Made by a program: the position numbers and the translations under genes. Shown in pieces: positions 31,926 through 45,200 of a DNA stretch of 64,000 bases (the stretch's first letter is position 1; the number at the start of each line of letters is the position of its first letter). Source of the stretch: Acanthornis magna (taxonomy: Eukaryota > Chordata > Aves > Passeriformes > Acanthizidae); assembly GCA_036785705.1 (NCBI GenBank), contig JAWUZG010000176.1, forward strand, positions 124,001 to 188,000. The letters run 5' to 3'. The notes under the pieces are model-generated. The model searched no databases. It was not told the DNA's origin and saw only the letters and a program-made list of their open reading frames with translations.

Positions 31926-34900
31926 CAAGGACATGCAGGGCCCTGATATGGAGAATCAGAACTGTTGAGCAGAAGAAACCAAAGAGCTGATTATATCTTT
32001 CTCAGAAAAAAAAAAATTGCTGAGTAAGCCTGGTAACATGTAGTCTGAAAATATATATGACTGACAGTCAATAAATTAATGCTGTAAAACCCCAGTTCCA
32101 CTTTTTCACAGTGAAAACTTCTAACATACCTCCCTAAGGTGTGCGAAAATCCTTCCCTTAAGTGCAGGCGCACCTCCTAGAGGCTAAGTGAAAGATTTGC
32201 CCATGGTAGTTGGTATGTGTGAGTAACATCAATCTCTATTCAGGAATTGGTTTTGCTAGCCTTATTACTTTAACAGTGCTTCAACAGTGCTTCAAAAATA
32301 GTGCACTATAGTAGTAGCTATAGTGCACTCACCTATATACTTACCTATACTGATTGGTAAGTAATTCTGATTAAAGATTTTTTTGGTCCAATCACTGCCA
32401 TTATTGTAAGAGTTTTAAATAAATTATATATATATATATATGTATATACCTATATATATTTATAATTTTTCGTCCTTAATCCTGTTGGACAAATGAGTAC
32501 GAGGGTTGTATTACAGCTGTGTAATCATTCCGGCATAAAGCATTGACTAAGTCTGGGGCTAGGATTAGCTTGAGATGCACCTTGACTCTTCTCTGAGGAG
32601 TTTAGGTACCAAGGGGTTTCTTTCTGCTCTTCATGTCTCAATGAAAGGTCTTCTCTAGCAATCTTTGACTGATGCACCCATTCTGCTTGCACCACAGAGC
32701 TGTCCAAGTCTGACACTGGTTTTGCCTAATGTGGTACAAAATCTATTTGTCTCAGACCATTGCAGGATCCTAATTCCAAAGCAGTCAAGTTAGTCAGCTG
32801 GGGAGTCTCACGCTTAATTGCAGGTCTGTAACACAGGAGTGATCCTAGACAAGCATTAACCATTTGACTTTCTGACTACAAGAAAAGCCTTTCTGATTTT
32901 TTGGTAAGATCCTAAAGGTGTGAAAACCAGCACCTGACTACAGGCAGGTCACATACTAAAGCAAAAACTTCTTCTTCCCCATATTGATAAACATTCCTGT
33001 CACATACGTGTTTGCAATGTTGTCATCTGCCTAGACTGTCCACAGAAAATAAAACCATACGAAATAGAACCTGAACCTTCTGTAACCTGAGGTCATACAG
33101 TGCACTTAAATGACCTGTTCATCCAGTAAAAGATGGGAGATCTGAAATCTCGCTTACTCGTTGTGAGGAGGATAACAAATATATCAGTAAAACACAAGAA
33201 TTTATGGTTAAAAAAACACAGTGGTTAAAAATAATGCTCCACGTAGCAGTTACACTTGCAAATATTAGTACAGTAACAAGCTTTAGAGAGAAAAAGCTTG
33301 CAGAAACAGATAACTACAGTTAGTCTTACTTTCCTAAAGAGAAAAAGAGATTAGCTCTGTCCTTAAACAAGAGAAGAATTTTAGATTGTACCAAAGGGTT
33401 CTTTATACCATTGATCATTGAAGCTTGTTATATGTATGAGGGGGTGTCATATATTGCATATAGCAGTGGGAGGTGCTGAGGAGACCACAAAATCAGAGCA
33501 ATGCATGTCCTGTCACTAGAAGGAACATGACTTGCGTCCACATTCAGGATGTATGTCATCATTTGAATAATTACAAGAAAAGGAATGATGAGAGTCTTAA
33601 ATCTTAACCACTGAAATATTACTCTCTTTGAAGTACAAGCAGATAAGCCTGGCACACAGTATTTTCATTGGTGGGCAGCTGCTCTTACTAGTCAAAATGT
33701 AAGATAAAAAAAGTTAGTGCCTTTTTTTTACCTGCTCCTTGATAGGCACAATTTTACAACCATTTGTGTCTGAAGCTGTTAGAAATAAATCTGTAAGTAT
33801 ACAAGTGTACAGCTTATGTTTTTTTTTTTTAAATTATCTCTCTGCTTAATTTTTAACAGGGTTAAACCTGTCTTGTTGCAGAGATGTCCTTACATTGCCC
33901 AGAGAAAGGCTAGTTATGCTGAAAGGGGAATACGGCCTGACAACTTCATTTATCCATAGCATTTAGACAGGTGATTTGGCAGACCAGAAGCTATTGCTGC
34001 ATCTCAAGCAGCTGCACTGGCAGGAGTATTGAGCTCCCTTGAGCTAGTTCTCAAAGCCAGTGGTGTGTTTGCATCACGGTTTACTTTTCATGTCTAGTGT
34101 GTACCAGGCCAAAAGGTTCCCTCATTTGCTGTCTCCTCTCATGCTTCCTATTCAAAAAGGATTCTAGTACCTCAGGAAGCTTGTGCCGCTCTTGCTGCCA
34201 ACTGATGGACTTAGCTCTTGTCCCTCTAGATGTTTCCCATGTGCCAGTTGGATATACGCTTTCCACTTACCCGGGGACTGGTTTCCAAATCAAAAATTGT
34301 GCATTGTGCTAGAGCATGGTGTTAACATCAGGGCACTGCCTCTGGTGCTATGAACAGTCCTTTCTCTTCTCGTGTTTCTGCACTCCCAGTGATCCTGTCT
34401 TTTGCATGCCAAAGGCTGCTGGGACAGCAGATATCAGGGGAACCAAATGATAATATGGAACATTTGGAGAGAAGGATGATTTGGAATACAATTTATTTTT
34501 GGTCTTGAATTTCATATAATAAAGACAAATTGCTCAAAGTGTTCAAGTACTTATTTAATACAGACAAGTTTACTTGTATATAGTTTTCTTGAGAAGTAAA
34601 CAACATAATGTGCCTCATTTGAGTCTGAGCTGTTAGGGTGATACGCTAAAACTGTGACACTCATACACAATACAGAAATCCCTACCATAAGTGTGAGGAT
34701 ACTGTCCCTTACAAAACAGAAAATCTTAGGACATAACTACAAGGGTAAAAGCTCTGTGGAAAGATTTAGGAAGAACTCAGCTAAGGCAGTAAGGCTAAAT
34801 TGAAGATGGTTGGTTAAGATGATTACATTAGCTGCCTGCATACTCCGGGATCAAATAAATGGACATCAGTTTGATTGCTGGATCTCTGAACCACTGATAA

Positions 34901-37900
34901 GTTGTTTAAGCATTAGGCTAAATAAATAGTAAGAATGTGTATTCCAGACTCTATGATTGTTCCTCAAAAGTAATGTGATACACTCAATTCAGGATTCCTT
35001 AAAGTCTCAAATTATTAAAATTATATGATAATTTATGGTTCTGAACTGGAAAGTTGTCTGTAGTGGAAGTTCAGATGGTTCTCTCTATATAGCTTGTGAA
35101 GCATCAAATATAAAGACTGATTAATTCTTGACATCACAGTCAGTAGAACCCGACTTAGTCCACTTGGAGAGATAGATAATACTTGTTCAATTTAAACTTC
35201 ACACCCTAAGCTTTAAAAGGCAGAGAGCAGAACCCCTCTTGGTGTACCTGTGGTTACATTTGAGAGAGGAGGGGAATGAAGCGGTTGTAAAAAGTCTCAG
35301 GATAGATAAATTGACAGTATTTGAAAAAGAATAATGAATCATAGAAGCTACAAAATTGATAGCTTGCACAAGCTATTAGAACACATTGGTGCTTCCTATC
35401 CTCTTGGCTTACTTCTTTGTCTCTTCAATTTTTGACCTATCGGGGCACAAACTGATATGCTGTAAACCATGAGAGTTTAAGAAGCAAAGAGAGCGCTGTT
35501 CCTGTTTGCACTGATTTGATGCCACTGAGAAAAGGAGAACTGTGTGAAATGCTGGTATAGACAATTAGAGATAGCGTGGCTCAAGCAACAATTTTCAGTC
35601 TTTTTGGATAAATATAGCCTTTGGCTAATGAATTATGAGAGTATGGATTTAACACCAGTGTCAATGAGCAAACTCATGTTTCCTGTAGTTTGGCAGGAGA
35701 AGCAGCAGTACAACTTAAGAGTTTGGAATGGGTGTAAATATAAATATGAAAAAATATCTCTGTGAAACACAACAAGAGAAGCAGAAATTAATACATATAG
35801 TTATGTATTTATGTACTTCCAGTACAGAGAGAGTGGAGTAGATATGTAAATTAAAAAAGACTGTGGTTTATACAGGTTTGAAGAATAGGTATTAAAGCAA
35901 TTAAAAGAACTCAAGGTTATCCAAATGATGAATTCTGTTTTTCCATTCTGCATAATTTAAAAATTCTGTGTGCTTATACATAATTCTCTAATAAGAGGTG
36001 TTCATTTACTTTAAATACTGTCATATATTCTTAATCGTCTCCCAATACATTTACGCACATTTGGGTCCAAATAAATAGTAGTAAAATACAATCTTTTAAA
36101 TATGTTTTTCAGCAAATGTCAAAGAACAAAATTAATATGACATCTCAGTAACTATGGAAAACAAGATGCTGTAAAGATAGAACAGAGGATGTATAGCCAT
36201 TTATTGATTTAACAAGAGTAGAAATAAGATTTGGGTGTCTGTTGTACTTTTTTTTTTTTGCCTTGCGATGAAATCTGTAAATTCACATGAAAAATATGAC
36301 TGATACCAGAGGCATTTAAGTGTTGTAGCTCTATCTTTAAGTTTTATATCATGGTTATTTTCTTATCTAAAAACAACATAAAAATGTATAAGACTTCACC
36401 TATTTTATTTCAAAATTCACAAATGTATGAAGTAGCAATATTCTGCAGTGCATGTTATATGAAAAAAACCTACTTTTAATTCCAGACAAAAACAACTGGG
36501 CATCCAACTTATCAGTGTGAAAAAGACTTTACACTTTTCAGTCAAACCGCTGATTAAGCACTTAGTAAATTATTCAACAGGACAAATTAAGGAAACAGAT
36601 GTTGAAAAGACAAAATTACATTTAGGACACCATTTACTTTTAGCATACTACATTAGTAGTAGATTAAAAACTTTGCATACCTACAAGTAAATGGCAATTA
36701 TAAACATACAACAGGTGTTTTTTTAGAATGTGGATTGATTGCACTAAGAAAATATATAGAAAAAGCTTTCTCTTAACGTGTCACATGGTAGAGAAGGAAT
36801 AGCCTCTGAAGAAGATCAAAAGAGGTGGGTTTAAAAGTAGTGAAATTTATATTACTTAGTGGAATAAGAATATCCTAAGCAAGCCAAGAAAAAGAATAAT
36901 GTAAGGGAAGCTGAAAAAATAGAAGAATATTGTACAAATCAGAAAAAGCCGCAAGATAAATAATTTCAGAATTTATCTAGCATACTAAAAAGAAATACAT
37001 TGACATCATTCAGTGTAAATACTGGTAAATCACCTATAATATGTAGAAAGTAAACCCAAGAAAGAAATTAAAACTGTAAAAAAGAAACAGAGCATCATGT
37101 CTTAACTCTTCAATCAATGCAACATAACTTTCTGATTACTGAAAGCCAGATACTCTTGATTAAATTGGATTTTCTAATGAGCAGTGCCAAATCAGTAGAA
37201 ATAGTGGAGTAATTCCAGGAGCCTTTAGAATGCTTTCAGTTACTGAAATATGCAGTGTTTAAGAATTTGATTTACAAAACCTTGGCACCTTAAGGTCTGG
37301 TCACTTTAGAAAAATTTTAGACTGCAGATATTACTTAGAAAATATAGTATTTTAATTCTGATTGTTTAATATAATGTTTTATTCAAATTGGGAACAGCTG
37401 GTGAATAAACCTAGGCATTTCTGAAAAATTACGAGAATGATCACCATTTTCAGTTTACGTATAGTCACATTTGCCATTTTCATATATAAATAGTCTTAAT
37501 GGATAGTGAACTGAAATAAAAATTCATTATGAGATGATACAACTATTTCATATCCTAAAACATATTTCTAAAAATAGGATTTTATTTCCTCAGTATAACT
37601 ATAGATCACACATCTAAAGTTAAACTGAGGAAAGAACTGGGTCTTATATTTTAACGTATAGAGATCTATATGTTCTTTCAGAATCAGTGAGGAGCTCTGG
37701 CCTTGTTCACCGTGCAGCTGAAGATATTTCTTAAATTGTCAATGACTTCAGCGATCTCTCTCTACATTCAATGCTACCAGACTTCTTAAGGATGACCCAT
37801 GAGTCACTGTAGCCCTTGTTTTCACTCCAATTATTGTCAAGAAATGAGATTATAAAATATGCCAGTTCCTATGTAAACCTGGAGGCATAAGTATAGGTTA

Positions 37901-38441
37901 TGACATAATACAAATTTCTCCTTCAATTATTATCAGTACATTTGGTTCAGAATTTGCAAAGAATAAATATGATTATTTTTTAAAAATTCACAGCTTGTTA
38001 AGAAATTTCCATCAGAATATATAAAACCAATTTTTTAAAAAGTGAATTCTTTTTCTACCAGTGATTTAAGTGCCAGAAAATTTTTAAGAAATAATTATTT
38101 TAAGAAATAAAGGGGTTTTTTTGTTTTAATACTGAGAGAAGGAATGTGGATTTTAGCTCATTGATGCTAAACAATGCAAGTAATCCACAAATAATTTAAT
38201 TATCTTGTTTTGTTCTTTCGCTTTTTGAATATATCTTCAGCTGAATAGATAGGGGTCTTTAAAAATGAAGAATAAGTGTACAGAGTCTTTTTAATGAGAA
38301 TGTCATTGTACCTTAGTGATTTCAAATATAACAGCTGCAGCTTTATTTGTATAATTCTGATGCTTAGAATTTTCATGTTTAAAAACTTCTGCAGGTTTAA
38401 AGAGAGAACATCCTGAATGATGAAAATTGGCAAAACTCAGC
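31926..38441. other. AT-rich DNA without a supported gene
   Basis: 6.5 kb. It holds a 12-bp-arm inverted repeat (32300-32329), a TA microsatellite (32425-32460) and a slightly GC-richer block at 33840-34440 with short open frames on both strands (plus 34097-34312, minus 34081-34266). I cannot assign that block. Nothing else is recognised. Confidence 0.55.
32425..32460. repeat. TA dinucleotide microsatellite
   Basis: An alternating TA run with GT interruptions. Confidence 0.85.
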
Positions 38442-38822
38442 TGTGATGGATGTGTTCCTCCTGTTTGAACAAACTGGACTTTGGCGCAAACTGATGCTCA
38501 GCAGGTAGGACTAACCTAACTTAATCCCATCGTGGGTGGATGTCAGTGAGAACTCAGCACCGACTCCCCAAAGGCTGCTTTGGCTGGAGGCTGTGCTGAT
38601 TACTGGCCAGAACTGTATGAACACGGCAGAAAATCTCACTACAGCTGTTGACTGTCACTTTAGACTATAAATATTTGCAGCCATCACGGTCCATTGAGCT
38701 GTCCCTCTGCAGCACCTGGCTGTGCCCTGGTGATCTTCACTCAGGCAGGGACACCTCTCAGGACTACCTCTCAAAGCTGAGAGCTCCCTGACCTGACACC
38801 AGACACCCATGAGCTGGTGTCA
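38442..38822 (+). mobile_element. possible LTR or promoter-like block with TATAAATA
   Basis: A compositional island runs from TGTGATGGATGTG (38442) to ...CTGGTGTCA (38822), with TG/CA ends. TATAAATA lies at 38666-38673, followed by a C-rich stretch. Phrases such as 'gcagcacctggctgtgccctgg' feel repeat-derived. No AATAAA and no target duplication were found, so this remains a candidate only. Confidence 0.4.
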
Positions 38823-40001
38823 TTATTTGTATGCATGTAACATTTGAGATGCATTTAGTTAGGTTTTCACAAAAACTCAGTAGCAAATTGACCACTAACT
38901 CCTGTGTATTTATTAAAAATTTTACATACCTTAATTTATTGATTAAAACTTGCTTAACTGTCTATTCAGATCTGAGTCAGCTCTGGGTACTTTACTGCAA
39001 CAATAGCCCATACACCAAGACTATTGTCTCCTTCTCTCTGTTGTGACAATTCTAATAATTTCAACAAACTTTCCTGAAACTCCATTTTAAACATTGGTTA
39101 TCATTCTTCAACAAGTCATGCCACAGTTACTGAAATATCCTTAAGCATTAATTAGGTACTTTATTAAGAAGGAAGGACTGATAATTTTTTTTTCTTATCT
39201 ATAGCTGTACATTTCCCAATAGAACAGTGTTTTTTTCCTAAATCTTGTCTTTAAGGACTACTTCGTTGATACTGCTACCAATAACAACAGTAACAGTAAT
39301 AATATGCAGATAGTAGTAATAAAGTTTATTTTTGCAAACACTTTCCTGTAACTCTCCATAAATATAAAGCATGACTCCTTTTTATTGTTTTATTAATATT
39401 CCTATATATAGAAGCATGTATGCTGGCAGCGAAAACTGATACACAATGAAGAAATTTTTTTGCTGTTGTTGCTCTGAATTAGTTTTTTAAATAATTTCTT
39501 CAGGTATGACTCTGTGATAAGTGCTTTTCAAAGGTGTTGACATAGTATCACCCAGTAATCCACAGGTTTATCATCGCATTCTGCAAAAAACTCACTTCAG
39601 TGATGTAGCAACAGTTTGAAGGTCATAATAATCTGTGAAGGTCAGTTTCCTGAGGCATGGTTCAAAGCTTTTTCTACACTCAGGTGTGAACTGGGTGTTT
39701 TGCTGAAGCCTACTTCAATCAAGAGCTAGCTTGTGAATAATCAAGAATGCTGCACAAATACTTCTAAGATCCACTTTTCTAATCCAAAGGTGTGATAGGA
39801 TGCAGCCAACCATGGTAATTCAACTTGGAACAAGTTATTATCAGATAGAAAACATGTTGGTAGGCTGAAAGGTGCTGGAGACTTTAAAGACTTCAAATGT
39901 TTTCTTGAATAGAATATGCACTTTTTTACTGTCTGTTTTCCCAAATGTGTCATTTATCTGCTGCAGCAGAGCCTTTTCTATCCAAGGCAAGCAAATAAAT
40001 T

Positions 40002-40041
40002 GGGGGGGATGGGGAAGAGGGAGATAGAGGGGGAGGGGATG
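40002..40041 (+). other. G-quadruplex candidate
   Basis: Five runs of three or more G (7, 4, 3, 5 and 4) occur within 40 bases with short A/T linkers, which satisfies the usual four-run G4 rule. Confidence 0.7.
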
Positions 40042-41896
40042 GAAACACCACCCTCTAGCAACTTCACTCTCTAAATTCTATGATTCTCTTAACTTCTGTG
40101 ACCAGTTGAGTTCACAGCCTCTCATACAAGGCCCGTGCATGCAGATCTCTACCACAACATACCCTGTCCTTGGACTGATATTTTAGCCCAAGAGAATGCA
40201 AGGGAGATCTCCTGAGCAAACAGTATCAATGAGCTCATTAGGACAGAGCCGGGAGCAATTAGGGATCAGTGGAAACATTTATATTGAACTTCTTTTGTGT
40301 TGAAGTTAAGAGCCTTCATTTGTGCTTGAGAAGTTTCTTGTATCTGTTTTTATACCTGCTCTCAATTTCTCTGTCAAGACAGGATATTTCCCCATTTTAT
40401 TAATCTTTCATCTTCTGTATTTCAAAGGTCAGATTTCAACAAGAATTTAGCCTTGCCTATGCATGTAATTCCATGTCTGCATTTTCAACAGTTAATACTA
40501 CAAATGCATTTAAAAAACAGGCTTTTTGCAGTCAAATTGAAAAATTAAGCATGTCAATTAGATTTTTCAAACAGTGTAGATTTGCACAGGGCACATGTTT
40601 GCGCAGAATCAGAATTCACCTGTTCCGCCTTCACTAGCGAATTGCGTAAGAATTTTCTTAAGTTTCTACCTTTTCTTGGACAGAAGTAACATAAACCCAC
40701 TAAAGTCTCATAACACTCCTATATTTTCATATATGTTTCTTTCCTTTAATAACTTCGTGAATGATTTTTCTTTTTTTCTTTTTTTAAATTTTTAGATTTT
40801 TTTTTTTTAATTTGTAAGCTCTTATCAAGCACTTTAAGCAGGTTAGCTTCTCTGACAAAAGGGTTATGTTAAAAGAAATAATGAAAACAGGACAGTAGAT
40901 CTACTTTAAACTCAGATCCCCACCTACCAGATCTGACTGGTCACTGAGGATAAATTAGTCCATTAGTTTCCTACCTCTTTTGTGTTTTTCTCAGTGCAAC
41001 TCTTCTACAATTAATGAAGAGGAATTTGTTGCTTTTATGTTCAGAACTTGTGTACAGGATGCTAATAGGCTGTCCCTTGTGCAGCTGTACCACCCCATCC
41101 TGGGTGAGACACTATGGCAGTAATGCAAAGGAGCTCAGGAGTTCAGCCCCTCAGTGAATTTCTCTCAAGCATTGACAGCTGCTATTTCAGTAATCAATAA
41201 AAAAGCTAACCAGGTTTGCCAAGAGGACTAAATGCTGCTGCAGAAGGGTGATGGGCTGTGTGTCTGATCACAGACTCCATCCAGGCATCAGTACAGGACA
41301 GAGATTATCATTTATAAACGACTGTGACTTATAGTGGTGAAGTGCCAACGTTAGGGAGGGCAACAAATGCAATTTAATTTATAACTGGATGATTATTTCT
41401 CTTATATTGTATCTGGTCTCAACACCCTAGGCTGAGCAAACTGTCCCTCCTCACCAAAATCTTTTTTTTTTGCCAGTCACGATGAGGACACTTGCATGGC
41501 ATGCATTCCATTGCAAATAAGCTGCAATGTTTATAAGTAGCCATATGCTTCTTTCAACTACTCAAGTAAATGATTTTTTTTGCAGTATGGCACATGCAGC
41601 CCTGACTTTTTGTTTGCTGTTGTCCATTGTAACTTGCCTTTCTTGTGACAAAGAAATTTGTGGGAAGTCTGAAAACCATGCAAATAAATATTTTAACTTT
41701 TTTTTTGCACATTTTAAGTACTCCTGAAACCAAAATAGAATCATAACTGTGAAATTAAAGATCTTAACATTGTAAATTATGGGGGCAGATTAAATCACTG
41801 GATGCTTTGCAGACTCAGCAGATGATACTGTACAGTATAGTACCCTTTAAACCATACCATTTAAAGATTTGCATTAAATACATGCCTGAGTTTATA

Positions 41897-41912
41897 ATAA
41901 TAATAATAATGT
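41897..41912. repeat. (AAT)n short microsatellite
   Basis: Five AAT units. Confidence 0.8.
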
Positions 41913-41984
41913 TAAATTTACTTTAGTAATAGTTTATTTTACATTTCTGGCTTCTTTAATTTCTTCAGCATTTCTTCACAGCTA

Positions 41985-42287
41985 CCTGAAAGGAGGTTGT
42001 AGTGAGGTGGCTGTTGGTCTTTTCTGCCACATCTCAAGTGACCTGATGAAAGGAAATGGCCTTAAGATGCATCAGGGGAGGTTCAGCTTAGATATTAGGA
42101 AGATTTTTTTCACTGACAGAAGGATTAGGCATTGGAATAAATTACTCAGAGAGGTGGTGGAGTCATTATCTCTGGAAATGTTCAAGAGGCACCTGGATGT
42201 GGCAGATGGGGATATGGTTAGGGGTGATTATGTTGGTGCTGGGTTTAGGTGATCTTTAAGGTCTCCTCCAACCCTGATTCTGTGAAA
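41985..42287 (+). mobile_element. CR1 LINE 3' terminal fragment
   Basis: Plus-strand CR1. 'aggggaggttcagcttagatattagg' (around 42075), 'ctgacagaaggattaggcattgg' and 'aaggtctcctccaaccctgattctgtga' (around 42258-42285) form the standard 3' end. The element is 5'-truncated at about 41985 and is typical of a short dead insertion. Confidence 0.93.
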
Positions 42288-45200
42288 AGATTGCAGATTA
42301 TCATATGTACAAGACCAGCTGTAATGACAGTAACTCTCACTTCTTTTCAATGTTCTAAAATAATTTAAAGTAACAAAAATGTTCGAAGGAATTTATCTTC
42401 AAACATACCAAGTTACTTAAAGGAGGAATCACTTTTCAAAATAGCAGTTTTCAATTATAAATTAACTTTGCAGTTATTGCTTTTCCTGCCATTTGGATTT
42501 TAATAACTGTAAGCTACAATTTCTAGCCTGAACTTAGCAAACCATTAAGAGTACTCTAAAATAAAAATGGATTTTCAATGTCACTTTTCCACACAAATTC
42601 ACCATAACTAACAACAGCTAACTGCTTTATTGGATGCCCTGGATAACCTCTTTTTATATCATAAAAGGAAGTCAGATCAAGATAATTCTTAACTGTACCT
42701 TGTTATTTTGCTCCTCTGTCAAAGAAAAGGTGACAGAAAATGAAAGGATCAACTATAATTTCTCAAGGCCAGTTTACTTATTTCAGAATAATAGCCCACA
42801 TTCAAAACATTTTTAGTTTCTTTCCCAGCCTAGTTAATTCTCACCAAACTCTTGGACTCTGCAGTTAACTTCAGTCAAACTTACATCCTTGTGGCCTTGC
42901 AGAGCTAAAGAGTGTGAGAGAAAGAATTTGGCCTGTCCTTAGGATCCAGGAAGGAGTATTCCCTGTTATGTTCAACACAGTAAGAGTATCCCTCGAGCAG
43001 GGTGCCACACTTGGTCAGTCTGATTACCCCTGGATTAAATTTGAGGCTGAGTGGGCACCCTGGAAACTCTTTCTTGGGCCTCCAAATTATATCTCAATAT
43101 ATATGGTTTCTAGTCTTACAACATATCACAGGATGAAGATTTTCCAGCCTTTTTCAATAGCCTTGTAAATTCCACCTCAGAGGATTAAAATATTTCACAA
43201 AAATGCATGGAGAACCAGAACAGCTGTGGGTTTGAAATCCACAAAGAATTCTAATATTTTCTTTTTCTGTAATGGTGAATTAGGATACATTACTGTATTA
43301 TGGGCACAGAAGTCCATTTGCAGACATTTGAGAATTGTCTAAGAACTAGAGAAATGCTGAAATGCTTTCTTCTGTACTGTATGTCAATGACTCTCAAGAT
43401 CAGTTATTTCTGCCTGAGAAACTCAAATACAGTGAAGAAAACATGTAAACACAAACACCTTTATAACATATTAACATAGAAATAATTAAGGTTGTTCACA
43501 GTTATGTATATATTCACATCCAATAGAGAAGGAAATGCTTCTGCAAGTTTACTTCGTCTGTGTTTTGAATATAGTGTATAAGAATACTTAAGAACACAAT
43601 GCTGTCAAAAATAAGTCCTTTTAATCCTGTGTTTTCTTTGTGGCTGTCTTCCATTCACATTGCAATCCTCAGAATGTAGCCCTTGTTCAACCCCTCAACC
43701 CCTCCCATCAGAATGAAATCAAAAGGGAGGGTCAGGATGTGTGGTAAGGGATAGAAAAGAGGGCTAGGACCAGTCTTTCCAGCACTATTCCAAAATTAAA
43801 TAAATTTCTGCTTAATTGAGTGTAGGAGGCATTTTCCCCTTCAGTTCCCTCTAGTAAATTACTCCCAATGGTGGCTAGCATGGCCCAAGAGCATCAGAGC
43901 GCTTGCTGTCACATTGATTGGCATGCTGGGGTGCCTCCCTGTGATGCACTGCCCTGCCAGCAGGCTCTGCACACGCCTGGACTTCTGTTTGGTTTGTTCT
44001 CACTACTTATTTTTGGCGCTTCTCAGATGCTGTGGGTTCTTGAATCAAAATAAGTCTTCCACAGTATTATTTTGTGGCAGAATATTCTACCAATGTTAAT
44101 GTGAAATGGGTCAGAAAGTGTCAGGATTACTGAATTTTTGACTCTCTGGCCTCTTCTGCACTGTAGAGTTTTGGCCTCGTAGCAATTTTGAGAAACAAGT
44201 GGACCCTTTCTTACCAAGTTTATGCAGCCTCTTTCTGGGCATTTAATAGTAGCAAAGCTCTCTATGTAGAGCAGTTGCAGATGAAAGTGATGTGGTCCAT
44301 GGTCACATTTTTTTAACATGGGTGTGGGGGACAGGGAGGAAACATTATATTAGAAGTGAAACAAAGAAAGATGAGAGAAGAGTCTTGCAAAGTAGGAAAC
44401 TAAAAACTGTTTCCCTAGATGCACAATGGGAAGAAAAAGGACAATTTCTGGAATTAAAAAAAAAAAAAAAAGCCATATAGTAGTTAGCAGAATTCTGAGA
44501 ACTTCAAGCACAAATTTGGACACTTGTTTAAAACAAAAGGCCTACACTTAACACTACTGCAAATAGCCCCACTGATTAGAGATATTTTTAACCAATGTAA
44601 GGGACCTACACTGAGTAAAACCTTTATTTTGTTACCTTCATTATATGTATTAAGCTACTTGAGTTTATCTCTGTTACTTCATGTTCCTAATTTTAGAGCA
44701 GAGGTTTTTGCTTTGTCATTTTTCATTTGCTCCTGTTTCTGAAAGGTCTGAAGATGATTTTTTGCTTGTTTGTCTGGAGATTTTGGTGAAATTGTTTATT
44801 TGTATTTGGCCTCTGTAATATTTCTCAGGGGTAAATATAGGTTGGCAAGTCATCTTGTTTCCCTTTCTTCTGTCATAAATACTCATTGAAATCTTTTGTC
44901 CTTTAGTGTGAAGGATATCAATTTGAAACACACAGGGAAGGGAGCATTTGCTACAAGAACAAGTGAATTGTATCCAAAATGTTATCTCTATATTATCCAA
45001 ATAAATAGGTAGCTCTTTCTCTCTTTTTGAAATCCCATTTCCCAAAACTGATATTTTCAACTGATTTAAAACTTCAGAATTAGACATTTTATTTATCATT
45101 TCAGAAATTGTAGACGGTCCTTACCACCAGAGGATACTGGGGGAGCAGAGAAGACTGTGGAACCCAAGAATGCTATGCGTGGGTAGATGTCACTGCTCAC

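Larger units (their letters stand above)
38823..41984. other. unassigned AT-rich DNA with a G-rich tract
   Basis: No gene is supported. A G-run cluster at 40002-40041 may form a G-quadruplex. Just after it, 'attctatgattct' near 40078 resembles a CR1 tail but has no CR1 body. Confidence 0.5.

Noticed and set aside
40075..40092. CR1-like tail TTCTATGATTCT
   Set aside because: No CR1 body is attached. The 12-base match is too short to call.
44300..44471. Processed pseudogene suggested by a 15-base A run
   Set aside because: No parent gene is recognisable upstream and no target duplication was found. It may be a simple A run.
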